From NCBI GenBank assembly GCA_020726505.1, contig JAHLEZ010000003.1, positions 62,001 to 126,000 of the forward strand: a stretch of 64,000 bases of DNA, in the 5' to 3' direction. The notes below the pieces were generated by a model. The model searched no databases. It saw only the letters and a program-made list of their open reading frames with translations, and was not told where the DNA came from. Shown in pieces: positions 1 through 12,800 of this stretch (the stretch's first letter is position 1; the number at the start of each line of letters is the position of its first letter). The position numbers were made by a program, and so were the translations under genes. The DNA comes from Leptodontidium sp. MPI-SDFR-AT-0119. Lineage: Eukaryota > Ascomycota > Leotiomycetes > Helotiales > Leptodontidiaceae.

Positions 1-342
1 AAACTGTGATCAACGCTCAGAGAACATCTGCTGGTGGCCAGATGTATTCGGAAAACATTGGGCCTGTGCAAAACGCGCTTATACTGTTACAAGAATTGGC
101 TGACGCTCCATGAGCTACGCGTAAAGAAGGAGTGGAGAGGCCATGCCGAGGAGTATTTTACAGGAAGTAGTCATATATCCGATGTTCGAGCTCTTGAAAG
201 CTTCATGGCTTCATGCTGCACTGTAGCTTCATCACAATGTTTCCCCACCTGAGAAAGTTTCGAATGTCCATGCCTTCAATGTGTTAAGCCATGGTGAAAA
301 TGCAAATTGTCAAAGTTAATGGAATCAATCGTCAGATTATTC
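1..342. other. No recognisable gene
   Basis: No open frame here resembles a known family. The stretch lies downstream of the CorA-like gene's stop codon and probably holds its 3' UTR and spacer. Confidence 0.4.
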
Positions 343-2054
343 TCAAATAACACCACCTCTGTAGTTTGGCTGAACTGCTCCGACTATTCGTAGCTGGAGT
401 CGTTTCTGAAATCTGTGCCACGCAAAAATAACCAGAGCAGTCAACGGCACCGTGAAGACCCAAATCATCCAAAAGTACGGGGACATCCTCAATGGACCAG
501 TATCCTCAGATTCCCCCATCAAATAAAAGAATGGTGTACTGAAGATTGTCTGATGCATTGTCAGCAAACATTCGAGAAATTGTGTCTCGCAGGGAGGGAA
601 CGTGGGAGCTTACGGCAACAGCGGTACATGGCAAAAATACCAAGGTCATGACAGCGATGATTTTCATTGAACTGCTGTCCGCTTTCATGATCCTCGAGTC
701 CGCTTGTGTTACTAAATTGAAAGACTTCCCACCGTCAGCAGAATTCTTCTTGTTTGTTCGGCCTTTCTGCACCTACGAGGTTGATGATATTTTGTGTCCT
801 CTTTTCCAGACTTTTCAGGCGTAAGTTAGTCGACTTGAGCATCGTTCTCCGGTGACAAAATGTATCTTGGGTTCTTCGAAATGCGAATTCCGATGCAGGA
901 GCGTAGCTCTTCAAGAGACGCTCGTGATGTGCCGTCAGAGAGTCCAGCGTCGCCATCGCGGCGTCAGCGGCTTCGATGAGGTAGATCTGATGTTTGGACA
1001 GCATATGCAGGCCCACGAAGTCCAGAGCATCCGCTGCTGATCCTGGATGGTCCGCTGACAGAAGGATGTTCTGCGTGTTGTAAGTGTCCGAAACATAAGT
1101 GCAGAAGATTAAGGAGCAACCTCTTCTTCTTGGCTATAGACACGTGCGAGATCCCAAGCGATTTTGTCAAGTCGATTGTACAAAACTTCAAACACCGTGC
1201 CTAGAAGGCAGAATGGATCGTCGATGATGTCTTGTCCTGACGTTTTAGTAGCTAAGGAATCGAAATTCTCCCACAATGCAATTTCGCCTCCGAAAACAAT
1301 TAACGTCAACTGAGGGGAGCTTCCCTGGGTGGCAGGTGTTTTTTTCAAGAAGTAAGCAGATCTTACCCAAGAGAATTCGGCTTGGCTTAGGTCCTTGTCG
1401 TCTCTTCTGTTCTGGTTGACGATGCTTTTCACCCCGTTGATATCTTGTACTGCGACGTTTTTGCATAGAAAGTGGAACCAGGAACCTCCGTTGTCAGTAC
1501 GCTCATATTCTTGATGTCAGATAACGTACAGCTAGATCCATCCATCTCTTCGCTAGTTCCAAATGAATGCGCGACGTGATGCAGCCGCTCCGACACAAAT
1601 TCGTCTGGAATCGAGTAAAGCCTGTACAAGGCTAACAAGTCTCCTACGGTGCGGCCATTTGGGAGGTCGAGGGGAGCAAATCTAGTGTCAACATCAGTTT
1701 GAACTTCATTGTTACTTCACACAAATGATACAACCATACATTATCCTTAGCGGGCAAGGCGGTCGCTGCGAAAGCTCTGATATGGTGTAGCCAGGAGTCC
1801 GAGATCCAGCGGCCTTGACTGTATTTTGTCAGTGAACTGCTGAAGAGAGTCCTTAGGAATCATTTACCATCTAGCCATTCGAACCCTCCAAACACTACAT
1901 CGCTTCGCAATTGACTCGAGTCACGGTTTGCTTCTATTCTGAACTCGAGATAAGCGGCAGGTTCTTTGATTTCTTTCTGTGTAGCCATCGTGTCATTGCC
2001 ATGACTATTGCCTCTGAGATGGGTCCGGCAAGAAAAAAACCTTTGTTTTGTCAA
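343..2054 (-). CDS. CorA-like Mg2+ transporter family membrane protein (5' end unresolved)
   Basis: Likely an integral membrane protein of the fungal CorA-like group, whose transport activity is mostly untested. Reading right to left, the segments are an N-terminal piece with FEWLDG (about 1860-2054), a stretch with LYSIPDEFVSERL, then WFHFLCKNV, VFEVLYNRLDKIAWDL, a helical part, and the C-terminal hairpin. The hairpin holds the family hallmark DSRIMKADSSSMKIIAVMTL just before TM1, then STPFF, and TM2 in SPYFWMIWVFTVPLTALVIFAW. Introns fit GT..AG: one joins TAVA to TIFSTPFF, and one lies before SWFHFLCK. The CorA GMN motif is replaced, as is usual in these fungal relatives. I could not join the N-terminal exon in frame to the rest. 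An open stretch at 2306-2659 on the same strand might be a further 5' exon. Core identity is fairly sure; the start is not. Confidence 0.62.
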
Positions 2055-3074
2055 AGCCGTAAATTCCTACTACGAAGAATATCTGCATAGCCCCACATGA
2101 TAATTCCAGTTGCGAGTTGCCATTTCAACCCCCAAACTCTCGGAATGCTTTGGTCCGCCTTGGCCGACTTTCAGCTTCTAGATTGCTTCCAATGTAAAGT
2201 TGCAGCCGGATCCCGACATGTGGCGCATTTACACAACGTCGAATGTCCACCGTCGAATCCTCAAAGTTGGGGGCCGTCGAATGAGGCTGTGAACGGATTG
2301 TGCTCCTATTGTGTCAAATGGTACAGCAAAGCAACGTCTGGAACTTGGCCGTAGTCACAAACATATACTCTTTCCAACACCAGTGATGAATTCAAAGTAC
2401 TGGGTATTTCTGATATCTTCTGTGCCTTTTGTTTGATCTGGATGATCGAAATCTTTCGAGGCACTTTGCTGCTGATGAAATGCAAGAGGGACACAGCCAG
2501 CATACCATGCATATGCCACAAGATAACGGAATCTTGATCCAATGGTGGCTCCGCAATTTTATGCAGCCTCATCCTTCTCGCCCGGTTTGTATGGGGAAAT
2601 CTGACATCCAGTTTTATTCTTGGATCACCAAAAGCATCGAAATGTGACATCTCATTCAAATGAGCATCCGTGATAGGGCAGTGGGTTTGGAGGCTCTGGG
2701 TGCTCGAATGAGCTGCTGGCCCCCAAATGCAGATGCAGTCGAAATGGGGATTTGTGCAGATGTGCTTGGGAGTGGATGTGCAGATGACCCCCCTCCTTGT
2801 GAAGAGGTTGATTTAAAGTGATGGAAAGAACACTTTCTGGTCCCCGCCGAGTTCAAACAAAGTGTTTGATCGTTGTTGCCCTCCTGCTCTACGGTCTCGC
2901 CCAGTTTGGTTCAATACGTGACAATATGGCGAGCCCTCACTTCCTCTCCTGTTCTCAGTCCAAAGCTAATACTCACACTCACAGTCTTCTCAGCATACAT
3001 TCTCTCCCAGCCTCAGCAGCCCTAACAGAAGTGTAGCTGGTGGCGAGCACGGAGGTAACATCGATCCATTCGCA
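2055..3074. other. Intergenic, mostly unassigned
   Basis: Open stretches at 2306-2659 (-) and 2429-2647 (+) overlap each other. Neither matches a family I recognise. The minus one may belong to the CorA-like gene. The right part should hold the promoter of the HET-like gene. Confidence 0.3.
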
Positions 3075-6000
3075 ATGACATTCGACCGGGAAAATGGCTC
3101 TCCTGTATGTATGCTTGCAACCCAATTGGCTAAGATGCCGACTCACAGATCCCAAAGTCTCAAGCAAGCCCTGTGACATATTCTGCAACTTCCGTGCTGT
3201 CAGGTTATTCATCACCTCAAATGCCAATCAACAAAACTCCAAAGATCAACCGTGTTCCTGTCGGTGGAAGGAAAGGCAATCCCAGTATGACTACCTTCAC
3301 AGGCAAAGAGCCCAACAGACCCGCTGTTTCGGAGGTAAGATGTGTTATTTCAACCTCTTATTTTCCTTGCTGACTAGATTGTCAGATATTCTCGTCCCCT
3401 CAGTCGACCCAGGCTTACACGCCAGTCACCAAGGTTAGTCGGTTGGACAAGGTGTCTGGCTTCTTGAAGAAGATCACCCGTTGACTGGTTGGAAAAGCAC
3501 GAGAGCGTTGACATGTACGATGTCGAAATTGAAGCGGCTGAGAATCGAGATGATAGCAGTGTATGTAGTCAAATTCCAAGTCTTGGCTTCTCCGAAATTG
3601 CAAAGCTCTTTACTCATGTTCGCTGACCCATGAACTGACTCCTATATCCATTCAAGTACCGTGTTACTCGAACTCCTCTGAGTGGCCATTTGGGTAACTT
3701 CTTCTCTCGGTCTAACGTATTTCGAATCGTAAGCTCTCCCCATGTCGTACAAAAGGCTGGCTCCTGGCAATCGTCCGAGGAGAAATTCCGACATCAAGAT
3801 AGCTTGCAGCGCGTACATGAGGGCCCTTCCGATGATCGATACATAAATCCCGTCGATGGTCGAGTCATGGAGCTTATTGTTCAATGTGCTGACAGAGTGT
3901 ACCGTGGTCCAAGGAATTCTACATATCGGAGAACATACATTCGTAACGTTGCCCCTATCATGTTGAGAGTTGCCGACTGGCCATCTCAGCACCTTGATGA
4001 TGATGAGCAAAAGAGTCGCGGTGCAAAAATTTGGGGACGATTCCTATTTGTTGTCAAGTGGCCGATCACTTGCTTCGTACTGAATCATATTGTACGTTGG
4101 CAACTTTCCTTTTGGATCATATCTCCTCAATGCTAACCATCTATAGATTGGCATACCATACTTCGCTATGCCTGGGACTGTTTTCAACAACGGCTGTTAT
4201 GACCCATTTCCATACCGATACTGGGGATACTGCAAGGTCACACGCAACGCTGTTGAGGAAAATTCCAAGTCTTCTGACTCTTCTCCAACATTGACACCTG
4301 GCTCAAAGGGAGAAGTGGAGGGTTATCGCATCCTCGAGCCTCTATACCTTTGCTTTGTAGGAACCGAAGAGTATGGCAGGCCTCGGCTTGTAGCAGATTG
4401 GAAGTCTGATCCAGCGAATCAACATCATCAATACAAATGCCCTGAGTATCTCTTCATCGCATACACCACCGAGCATTTCAGCCACAGCTCATTGCCAGAC
4501 ATCAAAGCTCTACATTCCATGGCAACGCAGGCCACTCGAGCTGCTGGTTTGACTGCATACTGGGTTGGAGCGTCGTGCCTTGGAGGAGAAAACATCGAGG
4601 AGAACGTTTTCCGAATCAGCGATATTGTTCGAGGTGCCCATTCCCTTGTGATTGCAATTAGCCCTGGGTCCAACGCCTGGGGTCAAGGAACCTCGACTCA
4701 AATCATGCTGCAGCAATGGGGCCAACGACTGTGGACGCTCCCTGAAGCACTGTTGGCTACCCCGCACCGAAAAATCACAGTGTATCAGCGAGGTCATCAA
4801 GAACCACTCAAACTAACTAAGAAACAGCTTGCTGCTTTTGCTTGGACAGACTCAGCCACTACTCGACAACTTATCGACCATTATGAGGGAAATCTAACGC
4901 TGAGTCGCCTCGAACTTGTGATAGTCGCAATGCAGAGTCTCTTCGTCAGGAAGACTACCCAGTATCTTCAGGTACGTTCTTGACCCTCTAAGTATAAGCA
5001 TCAAGAACTCACACCTTGGCAGGGAGATCATGCATACGTACTCATGGGTCTACTGAGATTGAGGCCAAAGATTGACAAGACAGATTCTTCATTCCAAGCG
5101 TTCGCTCGACTTTCGCTTGCAAACGACAGCGACATGCTTCTTGAGCGTCTGATGTGCATATTGCCGCAACATCCCAACCAGCACTGGTCTTCAGTTGCCG
5201 ATGCCTACAATGTCAATGTCTGGGACATTTACCCAACTTGCCAAATCGCAGGGATTTGCGACAACGATACAATTCTAGTCGACGGTGCTTTCGGCGCCAC
5301 AATTCACTGGGACAAGTTCCGCAAGGTTGCATATGCCCGCCGGGTCAGGTCATGGAAGCGACTCGCAACGCAGGTTATCCTTCACGGAGCTCCCTATTTC
5401 TTTCCTCTTGGCATGGTCGTATTTACTTACGCATGGGACTTAAGGAGTCTGATGAAATTCATCAAAACACTTCTCGATGACGGAAATATATTCCCTAGTA
5501 ATTCTGTCGAAGAGGTCATACATTTTGTCGACGTCGTAAGAAATTGGGTAATTTTCTCTGGGGCGATTGGGCTCATCCTCATCGCTATATCATGCTCCGT
5601 ATTCATATCATCGCCATATCTTACGCGTCTCTTGTATCGAGGGAAGCTCTGTAAGTACTCTTCCGCACTATCGCCCAATGACATGGAACTGACAGTTTAT
5701 AAAGGGGGGTCACAAGCCTGGCTCTTCGGATTCGAAGGTTATGCCGATCTCGAAACAATCGAGTCCCAGATCTTTGGATCGAAGATGCGTCGACTTCGCT
5801 GGAGCACCTACGGATCCTCACTCTCGCGGCACAGTACGAACGCATTCAACGAATCTGTCGGCATCGATCCCACGCTGGACCCAGTGGTCCGCAGCAAAGT
5901 CGAAACCGCCATCAATAATGACAGACCAGATGCTATGCGGGTGTTTACGTTGGTGGATACGAACACCATGACTGTGACTTTGTTCGAGGCAGTGAAGCCA

Positions 6001-6180
6001 CCTGTTGCAGTTCTGCTGTGTGGAAGTGAGGGAGGCATGCAGAGAGCTCTCGCGTGTAGTTATGAGTGGACGACGGGAGTTTGTTATAGAGAGACCGTGT
6101 TGAGGATGGAGACGACTGTTTTGGAGAAGATGAGTCGTGTCAGTAGGTTTCGCTTTGGGATGAGTAGGGGGCAAACATAA
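3075..6180 (+). CDS. HET-like fungal membrane protein, with one apparent frameshift
   Basis: Six exons fit GT..AG rules: 3075-3104, 3149-3334, 3386-3560, 3657-4091, 4147-4971 and 5023-6180, giving about 935 residues. The central part (YLFIAYTTEHF, VFRISDIVRGAHSLVIA, WGQRLWTLPEALL) resembles the core of heterokaryon-incompatibility (HET) proteins, where a similar W-T-L-(P/Q)-E motif occurs. The C-terminal half has two hydrophobic spans, around APYFFPLGMVVFTYAW and WVIFSGAIGLILIAIS, so the protein is probably membrane-anchored. The N-terminal exons are Ser/Thr/Pro-rich and look disordered. Exon 3 breaks at about 3480: the frame hits TGA after KKITR, while the +1 frame continues smoothly as DWLEKHESVDMYD to the next donor. 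One extra T explains this. It is either a real disabling mutation or an assembly error. The biochemical role is unknown. Confidence 0.72.
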
Positions 6181-7669
6181 ACCGCACGCTCCCGTGTTGT
6201 TATCAGAATACTTTCCATTTTACAATCTACTTACCTAGTTCACCTCCTTCGAGCCTACTTAAGACATTACACGCTCAGTGTAGCATAAAGCATCACACAA
6301 GCCTCAACAACAACCACAACCACAACCTCGAAAGAAAAGTGAGGGAGATGATCGGCTAGATGCTTGGCGAGACACTAAGCTTCTTTCGCTCTCTGCCGTC
6401 TTATCCGACCGCCTAGCCACGTGAGTGCTCGCCAAGCTCATCGCCTCCCTCGAGACCTCTCCCATCGCTCCATCTCACCACTTGCTTCAGGCAACAAAAC
6501 ATCTGACTGGTCATCGCACTGTTTTCTCCCTTAGCACAGCCAGGATACTCCCCTGGATTTCGCTCAACCCCATGATATCCAGTATGACTGTCTGGGCAGA
6601 TGACAGGGCTCTGGCTCACGTAGGGTGATCAGCATAGGCCAAGACGGGTATGGCAAGGCACCATCTCAGCCCTGTTCTTGGGTCTGCCCTGGAGTCTGCC
6701 CCTTCGAGAGTATATAGGTAGGTCATCGTCCATTATTCCTCCACTCAGTATTTCCAGTCAGCAACTACCATCCAAAACTCTATACCGCAGTTGAATACCA
6801 CAAGTCACCAATATCATCGCCATTTCCAATACCCTACACTCCCCATCAAAGATATCAACATGTGTGGAGTGTTCTCTGCCATTTTGTTCGAGACTTACGA
6901 GCTCTGGGACGCCTTCCTGACCAAACTTGGGGGTGCAATGATGAAAGTCGGCCTCTAAGCCCTCCTCGGATTGCTCTAAGCCGTTGGGTGTTGCAACATA
7001 CTCAACGTCCGCTCCATAACCTCCACGTACGAAACCAGGGCCACTCGCCATTCAAAGATTCAGAATGGCTGGCCTGCTCGAGATCAAGTCCATATCTGTC
7101 TCCCTTGCGACACTCTTCCGAGCTTCGAATCTTCGGAAACGAGAACAAGAAAAGCAAACACGGATACATCCTACCGATGACGATGTACGATAGACGGACC
7201 TGTATAGATTATGGGAATACTGCTTTAGAGGGCTTGATTGCTCGTCGGCCTCTTGGCAGCTGTATTACTAGATAAGTGTTGGAGCATCGGCGCTACATAC
7301 ACAGGGATAGACCTGATCGGTCTTGGGATTCATGTCGAAGGATAAACAGACACATGTTATGACGCCCGCGAAGGGCGAGGAAGATCAATTGCATTCGGCA
7401 TATGCATGCTACATCAAGCCAACGTTTTTTCTTCTTCTACGTCAAGTTTATACTGCACCGAGACTTTCTTGCCTTTCTTCGGCGGCGGCTCTTTTCACGG
7501 GCGCGAGGGATGGAGGAAGAAGTATTGCACTTATTTGATTGTCGATACCTGCATAATCGCTCCTCATGCCCACAAGCGCAGAGCCTAGTTTTCCCCATCC
7601 AGGTCCCCCTGGAGCATTGCAGTTCGCTAGCTAACTTCCCAAACTCTGTTTCAAGGCTACTTTCCCTCT
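6181..7669. other. Intergenic with two tiny ORFs
   Basis: A TATA-like stretch (gagtatataggt, about 6706) is followed by a CA-rich leader and an ATG at 6860 opening a 32-codon frame (MCGVFSAILFETYELWDAF...). A second 42-codon frame starts at 7065 and ends in an acidic DDDVR tail. They may be exons of one small gene, but I could not find a convincing intron joining them. No family recognised. Confidence 0.25.
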
Positions 7670-9847
7670 TCATTCGTGATGCCCAATACCTTTTGCTTTT
7701 GGTGTGTTGGGTTCAGGCGCAGCTGGCACGGTGTCCACATGGTGAACCTCCTGTCGAGTGATATCGTCCATCTCAATCGGAGTAGCTCGATTCTGTTCTG
7801 CCTCATGCACCTCGTCGACTGCCTGTGATTAGTACGACTCGACGAATTTAGTACACTTCACATGACTTACCGAAGTCAAATTCTTGGGCTTGGATTTGTT
7901 TCTCGGTGGCAATTGCCTGTCTGTTCTGGATGTCCTGGCCCTCGTAGACTTTGTCTTGTCAGCATTGTCTCGTTTCACTCATACATGGCACTTACTGAAA
8001 GCTAGCTCCTCCAGAGTACGATTGTACGTCTCGGGAAACAAGATATAGACAACGACAACCTCGAACAGAACCCAGACACAAAATACCAAGAGATATCGCC
8101 AAGATATTGCATCCAACCCGATCGGATTCACGAAGGTGGAAAAGAAATTTGCGCCACGAGCCCAGAACTGGAAGAAGGCGATGCCGCGCGTCCGCTCTGC
8201 GTATGGGAAGATCTCGATCAGGTACGCTACCGCCAGTAAGTATGATTTCGCCGAATTACGATGGAAACATGCTTACTATATGTCAAAGAATTGTAACCAA
8301 TGTTGTACATTGGCGAGTAAGCAAAGATGAAGAAAAGTGCCATTCTACCCGCAATGACGTTTTTGGAGTTTCCTTCGAGGAAAACCCCCATGCAGGCAGC
8401 CCATCCTGCGTAGCAGCAGAACATACCGATGGTGCAAACCAGGAACATTCTTCGGCGTGGAAATCGCGTCACAATCAGGGCGATGGCTGTAGCGTTGACG
8501 AGTCCCCAGGCCGTGTTTCCCACGTTGATAACTTGCTGGGTATTGGAATTGTTGATGCCGAGCATACCTAATACTTTCATGAAGTAGTATCTAAATCCGT
8601 CAGCATTCTTTGGACCATTCTTCCCCTTTCGCCGCGCAAACTCGAAAAGGTGTCATACGAGATCAATGTATTGCCACTCCATTGCGTGAAAAACCCTAAC
8701 ATCATTCCCAAAAATGCACGCCTCCTCATTCCACTAGTGCGGAAAAGATCCAGGTAGGTCTGCTTTGACGCATCCATTTCAATCCTGATGGTCGTTTCGA
8801 TCTGAGCCATTTCTGCTTTGACGATCAAGCTATTCCGGTCACCTTCGGAGTGATAATGGGCTAGAATATTGAAGGCCTCTTCACGCCGGTCTTTGCTAAT
8901 CAGGTAGCGCGGGCTTTCTGGAAGGAAGCTATGTTTTGGCTGTCAGTCATCTCATTCCTGCTTCGAGGATTGAGAAGGAGATACAAGACGGGAAATGCCT
9001 ACAAGATGAGAGTCAACTGCACCAGCGAAGGCACCAATTGTAGGAACGATGGGATACGCCACGCCCAGTTACTGGATATTCCGTTTACCGTCATGCGATT
9101 AGTTCCCATAGTTATAGCAGCAGCGGTCAGGGACCCGATGAAATACGACGAGTTGAAGAGTGCAGTCAAGAACGGTCGCTCCTTTGGATATCCCAATTCT
9201 CCAAGCATAGCCGACCCAGAAATAATGCAGAACGGAATACCGAAGCCCAGTATCATTCGCGATACGATATACATCGGCACTGCAGGATATCAGGAAAAGT
9301 CCAACTTCGGAGTACGACGAAGAAGCAGGACCTACAGTTCACAGCAAGGCCCTGCAGAATAGCTCCAAGGATAGACACCGCGGAGCCAAAAAAGATCGAC
9401 CAGCGCCGCCCGAACCTCTGATTGAACATTGGTACAAATGGGAGGGCACAGATAGCTCCAAGAGCGTAGCAGGCGCTGATGATACCCGTCATCGATGCGT
9501 TGAAGCAGACCGTTTGCATCTTGCCCTTCACCAAGACCTTCTCGCAATGTCCGAAATCTACTCTGTCAGTCTTTATGTATCGTTTGACTAAAACGCAATG
9601 AGAGGTCGTGGGATACAATATCAGAGAAACATGCAGGGGAATGGAGCAGCTTACAATGCTTCCAGGAGTCCACGCCTTGAAGACTGTTGATAAGCTGCGA
9701 GTCAAACCCAGACGTGATCTCGATCCCCATACATGTCGGGAAGAGAAGCAAGTACAGGTTTCGAAGGTTCTTCTTCTTGTACCAGGGAATTGTATCGCCT
9801 TCGATGAGGCGAGTGAGGACGGGGTCTCCCTCGTGAGCGACGACCAT
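7670..9847 (-). CDS. MFS sugar transporter, lactose permease type
   Basis: Proton-coupled sugar uptake at the plasma membrane is the expected role; the substrate is not readable from sequence. The chosen ATG (9847) opens MVVAHEGDPVLTRL, the usual N-terminus of the fungal lactose permease group, followed by PTCMGIEITSGFDSQLIN in TM1. Eight exons join cleanly, for example SWKH|YFGHCEKVLVKG, QGLAVN|LPMYIVSRMILGFG, LTLI|FFLPESPRYLISKDRR, NTLIS|YYFMKVLGMLG and SLTY|TYLIEIFPYAERTRG. Sugar-porter signatures are visible: NQRFGRRW after TM2, PESPRYL after TM6, PYAERTRG and FPETYNRTLEE after TM12. The C-terminal tail is hydrophilic and ends PKAKGIGHHE. The last junction needs the acceptor cacaggcag rather than cacag to stay open. 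There is no linked glycosidase, so no pathway is implied by context. Confidence 0.9.
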
Positions 9848-12800
9848 GTTGATGGGAATTACGCTGGATCAGGTGGAGACGAGGCGAAAACTTTGAAAAA
9901 AATACAGAGGAATTCTGAATAATCAAATAGTGAATATTTGCTCTTTCATTACTTTTGTCTTCATGTCCAAGAAGATACCCAAAGCTTAAATACACCCTCG
10001 TCGAAATACCGAGCCCCAAACCCGCATCAACCTACTATTCCCGTAACATCGAGAAGTTCAGCGGGGTATCGTATTCCAATCAGGCTGTTACGAGCTCTGA
10101 ATCCTTCGTAAGGCTGAGGTGATTCTCAAAGAGGATGTTTGTAGCGCCCATGGCCGAGAGTAAGGAGGCTCATTGGGAATAGGTAGAGATGTTGATTGGG
10201 GTGCTTAGGCTAAAGCGCTTGAGGTCGGGGAAATGGGGGTATTAGATTGTTTCCGAGGAGAGGCGAGGAGGGTGCTGGGAGGTTGGTGATGGATATTTTA
10301 TTCAAGTCGAAGTTTTTCTGAGCCTGGGAATCTAGGAAGGTACTGAGTTTAGGTAGGATACGAGGTTTGCATTAGGGTAGCTTGGAGGTTGTGGTAATTC
10401 TCAACGTGGAACGTACCGCACGGTTTGACGAACTTAGTTCAACAGAACAGAACCCCAAATTCCTATAACAGATCATTTCACCACAGATCTATCCATTCAA
10501 AGCCCTCAAACATCGCCTGACAGACTCAAAAGTCCCACCAAACATATCGAGCTATTCCATCACCCCCTCCCATCTTGTACAACTTCACATGTCGAGAACC
10601 ACTCCAACCAGGCTTCGCCCCTCGTGCCTTTTCTTCCATCTCCCCGCAGTTATTGTCGTATCTTACCCTTTCAGTCATCCGAGCCAATAAGTCTTATATC
10701 TTCAGAACAACAGTGCGGCACAGTTGTCTCTTTTCGCCTCGGCTTTTTAGATCCGACGAACACAACACGACAGTACCACCAAGTAGATCTTAAGGAGAAT
10801 ATATGACGAATGGAAATGGGAGAGTCTGATATTGCAGTGACAAATAACTGCGTCCCGCCTTCGGGTACTGCAACCTAGAACTTCTAAAGGAAGGAATGAC
10901 ACCGCGGGGTGAATGGAATCGGGTCATCTCTTGTCGTCTATTACTTGCTCTTCTTTACTGCCCTGCTCTACTCTTCAATGTCATGTAAGTAGTCTCTAAC
11001 CCCCCCCCCCCCCCACCATTTAACCTAATGCGATTTTGTGAACCCTTGGTAGCTTTGTTGCAGATCGCAACATGCAGCTCGCCGGCGATGATGCTGTCTG
11101 CCGAATGTCTCAGATAATCTGTCCATCTCATTGGATCTCCTTGACCAATACTTGGTGGATGAGTAAGAGATTTTGTTGCACGTCGACGTGTAGCCAGTCG
11201 CCAGTGCTGGTGCAAAATCGGTGAGTTTGAGGAGTGCTGAGATGGGATTGGCTGTCTTGTGATGGAAGATTTCTTGATGGCAAGGAGAGAAGCACTATTG
11301 GTGTTACCAGACTCGGGTTACACAACAGGTCGGTCACTGTCAAGTTGTGATAATTCGGGATTTCAGTGATAGTGAAGGAGAGCGGAGAGAGGTTTTTGTA
11401 TTACTTGGCTATTTTCTGAATGTAGCTCACTTGATTGGGTCAGGCAGTTGAGATACAACAGAAATTCGTTTGCTCATCGCATTTTTATTGACTGGAAGGG
11501 CTGACAGTAGACTGGTAATACAAGGTAGCCACACGGCCCAGAATCACCAAGTGATTGGTTGGGAAATAAGGAAGCTGATGCTAAGTGCTGACTGACGGGA
11601 CGGGGCTGTTTTGTGCTACGCGATTTCCAAGGCGATTGATGCAGGCCAAACCTGATTGGAAGCGATGAGTCTGAGAGGGATTTTTGTTGCATGTCGTGCC
11701 CCGCTCGATTACAGGGCTTGCGTGTATGGCTTGCTGTGGCTTTGGGTGATATTTTGGTGGAAGTGAGTCTTCGTCTGGAAGAGAGATGGGAAAGTTTTGA
11801 ATCAACTCGTCTGAAATGCGAAATTGAATAGCAGTGCGATTAGAAGCAATTTAAGTAATGTCATCCCAAACCTGCAACTTGCGAAACGTAGAAAGTCAAA
11901 GTCAATAAGAAAAGAATGAGAAGCCGGAAGAGAAGGAATTTTCACATGACCTTTGAGGTCACGTTCTACCAAAATTCGCCACCCCGAGCACCAGACAAAT
12001 TGGGTCGTGCAATCGCTAAACCATTGCAAACTCTAAGTAAAACCTGGCTCTGTGCAACCATTCCGTGACGCGTGGGCCATTCTATGGTCACAGTTGATAC
12101 TTCGAACTTTAATCGTTGTAGAATTGTAATTGAAAACAACATAACTATGAGAAGGACTCGTAAACATATTCTGTTGCATGTCGCAGCGGAGAGCTTTCTC
12201 CTGACGGAGGTAATCTCCTATGTGAGGCGGAGGAAAACTCCTGGCGGAGAAAGTGCTCCTCAAGCTATTTGGAGGGCCTTTGGGACGGGCGTGGGTAAAG
12301 AAGAGTCGGAAAGAATGATATGTCTCTTAAACTCTTTGACATGAAAAATTGAATCGTGCACCCTGGCAGGTGAATCTCCAATTTCCGATACCAGCGATTT
12401 TTTCTCTCGAAACATTTCGGTGAAGCTGAAGATGGGCAAGACGAATGCCATCAGAGTAGCGCCACGTGATCCACTTCTCCAGAAACAATCAATTTTGTAC
12501 ATTCCGTACCAAGGAGTTGAACCTATTGTACATATCCGACGAACCGACTGGGAATCGTGGTGATACCGTTTCAGACATGCATGGACGACAAGCCTAACTA
12601 GGAGTTGCAGGCTGTTTCTGGACTAAAATGGGAAATCTAGAAAAGAATTGAAGCGGGTGTTATTTGAGAAGTTGTACTAATGTCAAGACAAGTGGCTGAG
12701 AGGAGGGGGAGGTCCTATATCTGAACCAAGCTGTTGATGCTTGTCTGAACCGAGAAATATCCTGCTGCCGAAGAATGCAAATTTGTAAGTATACCACGTG

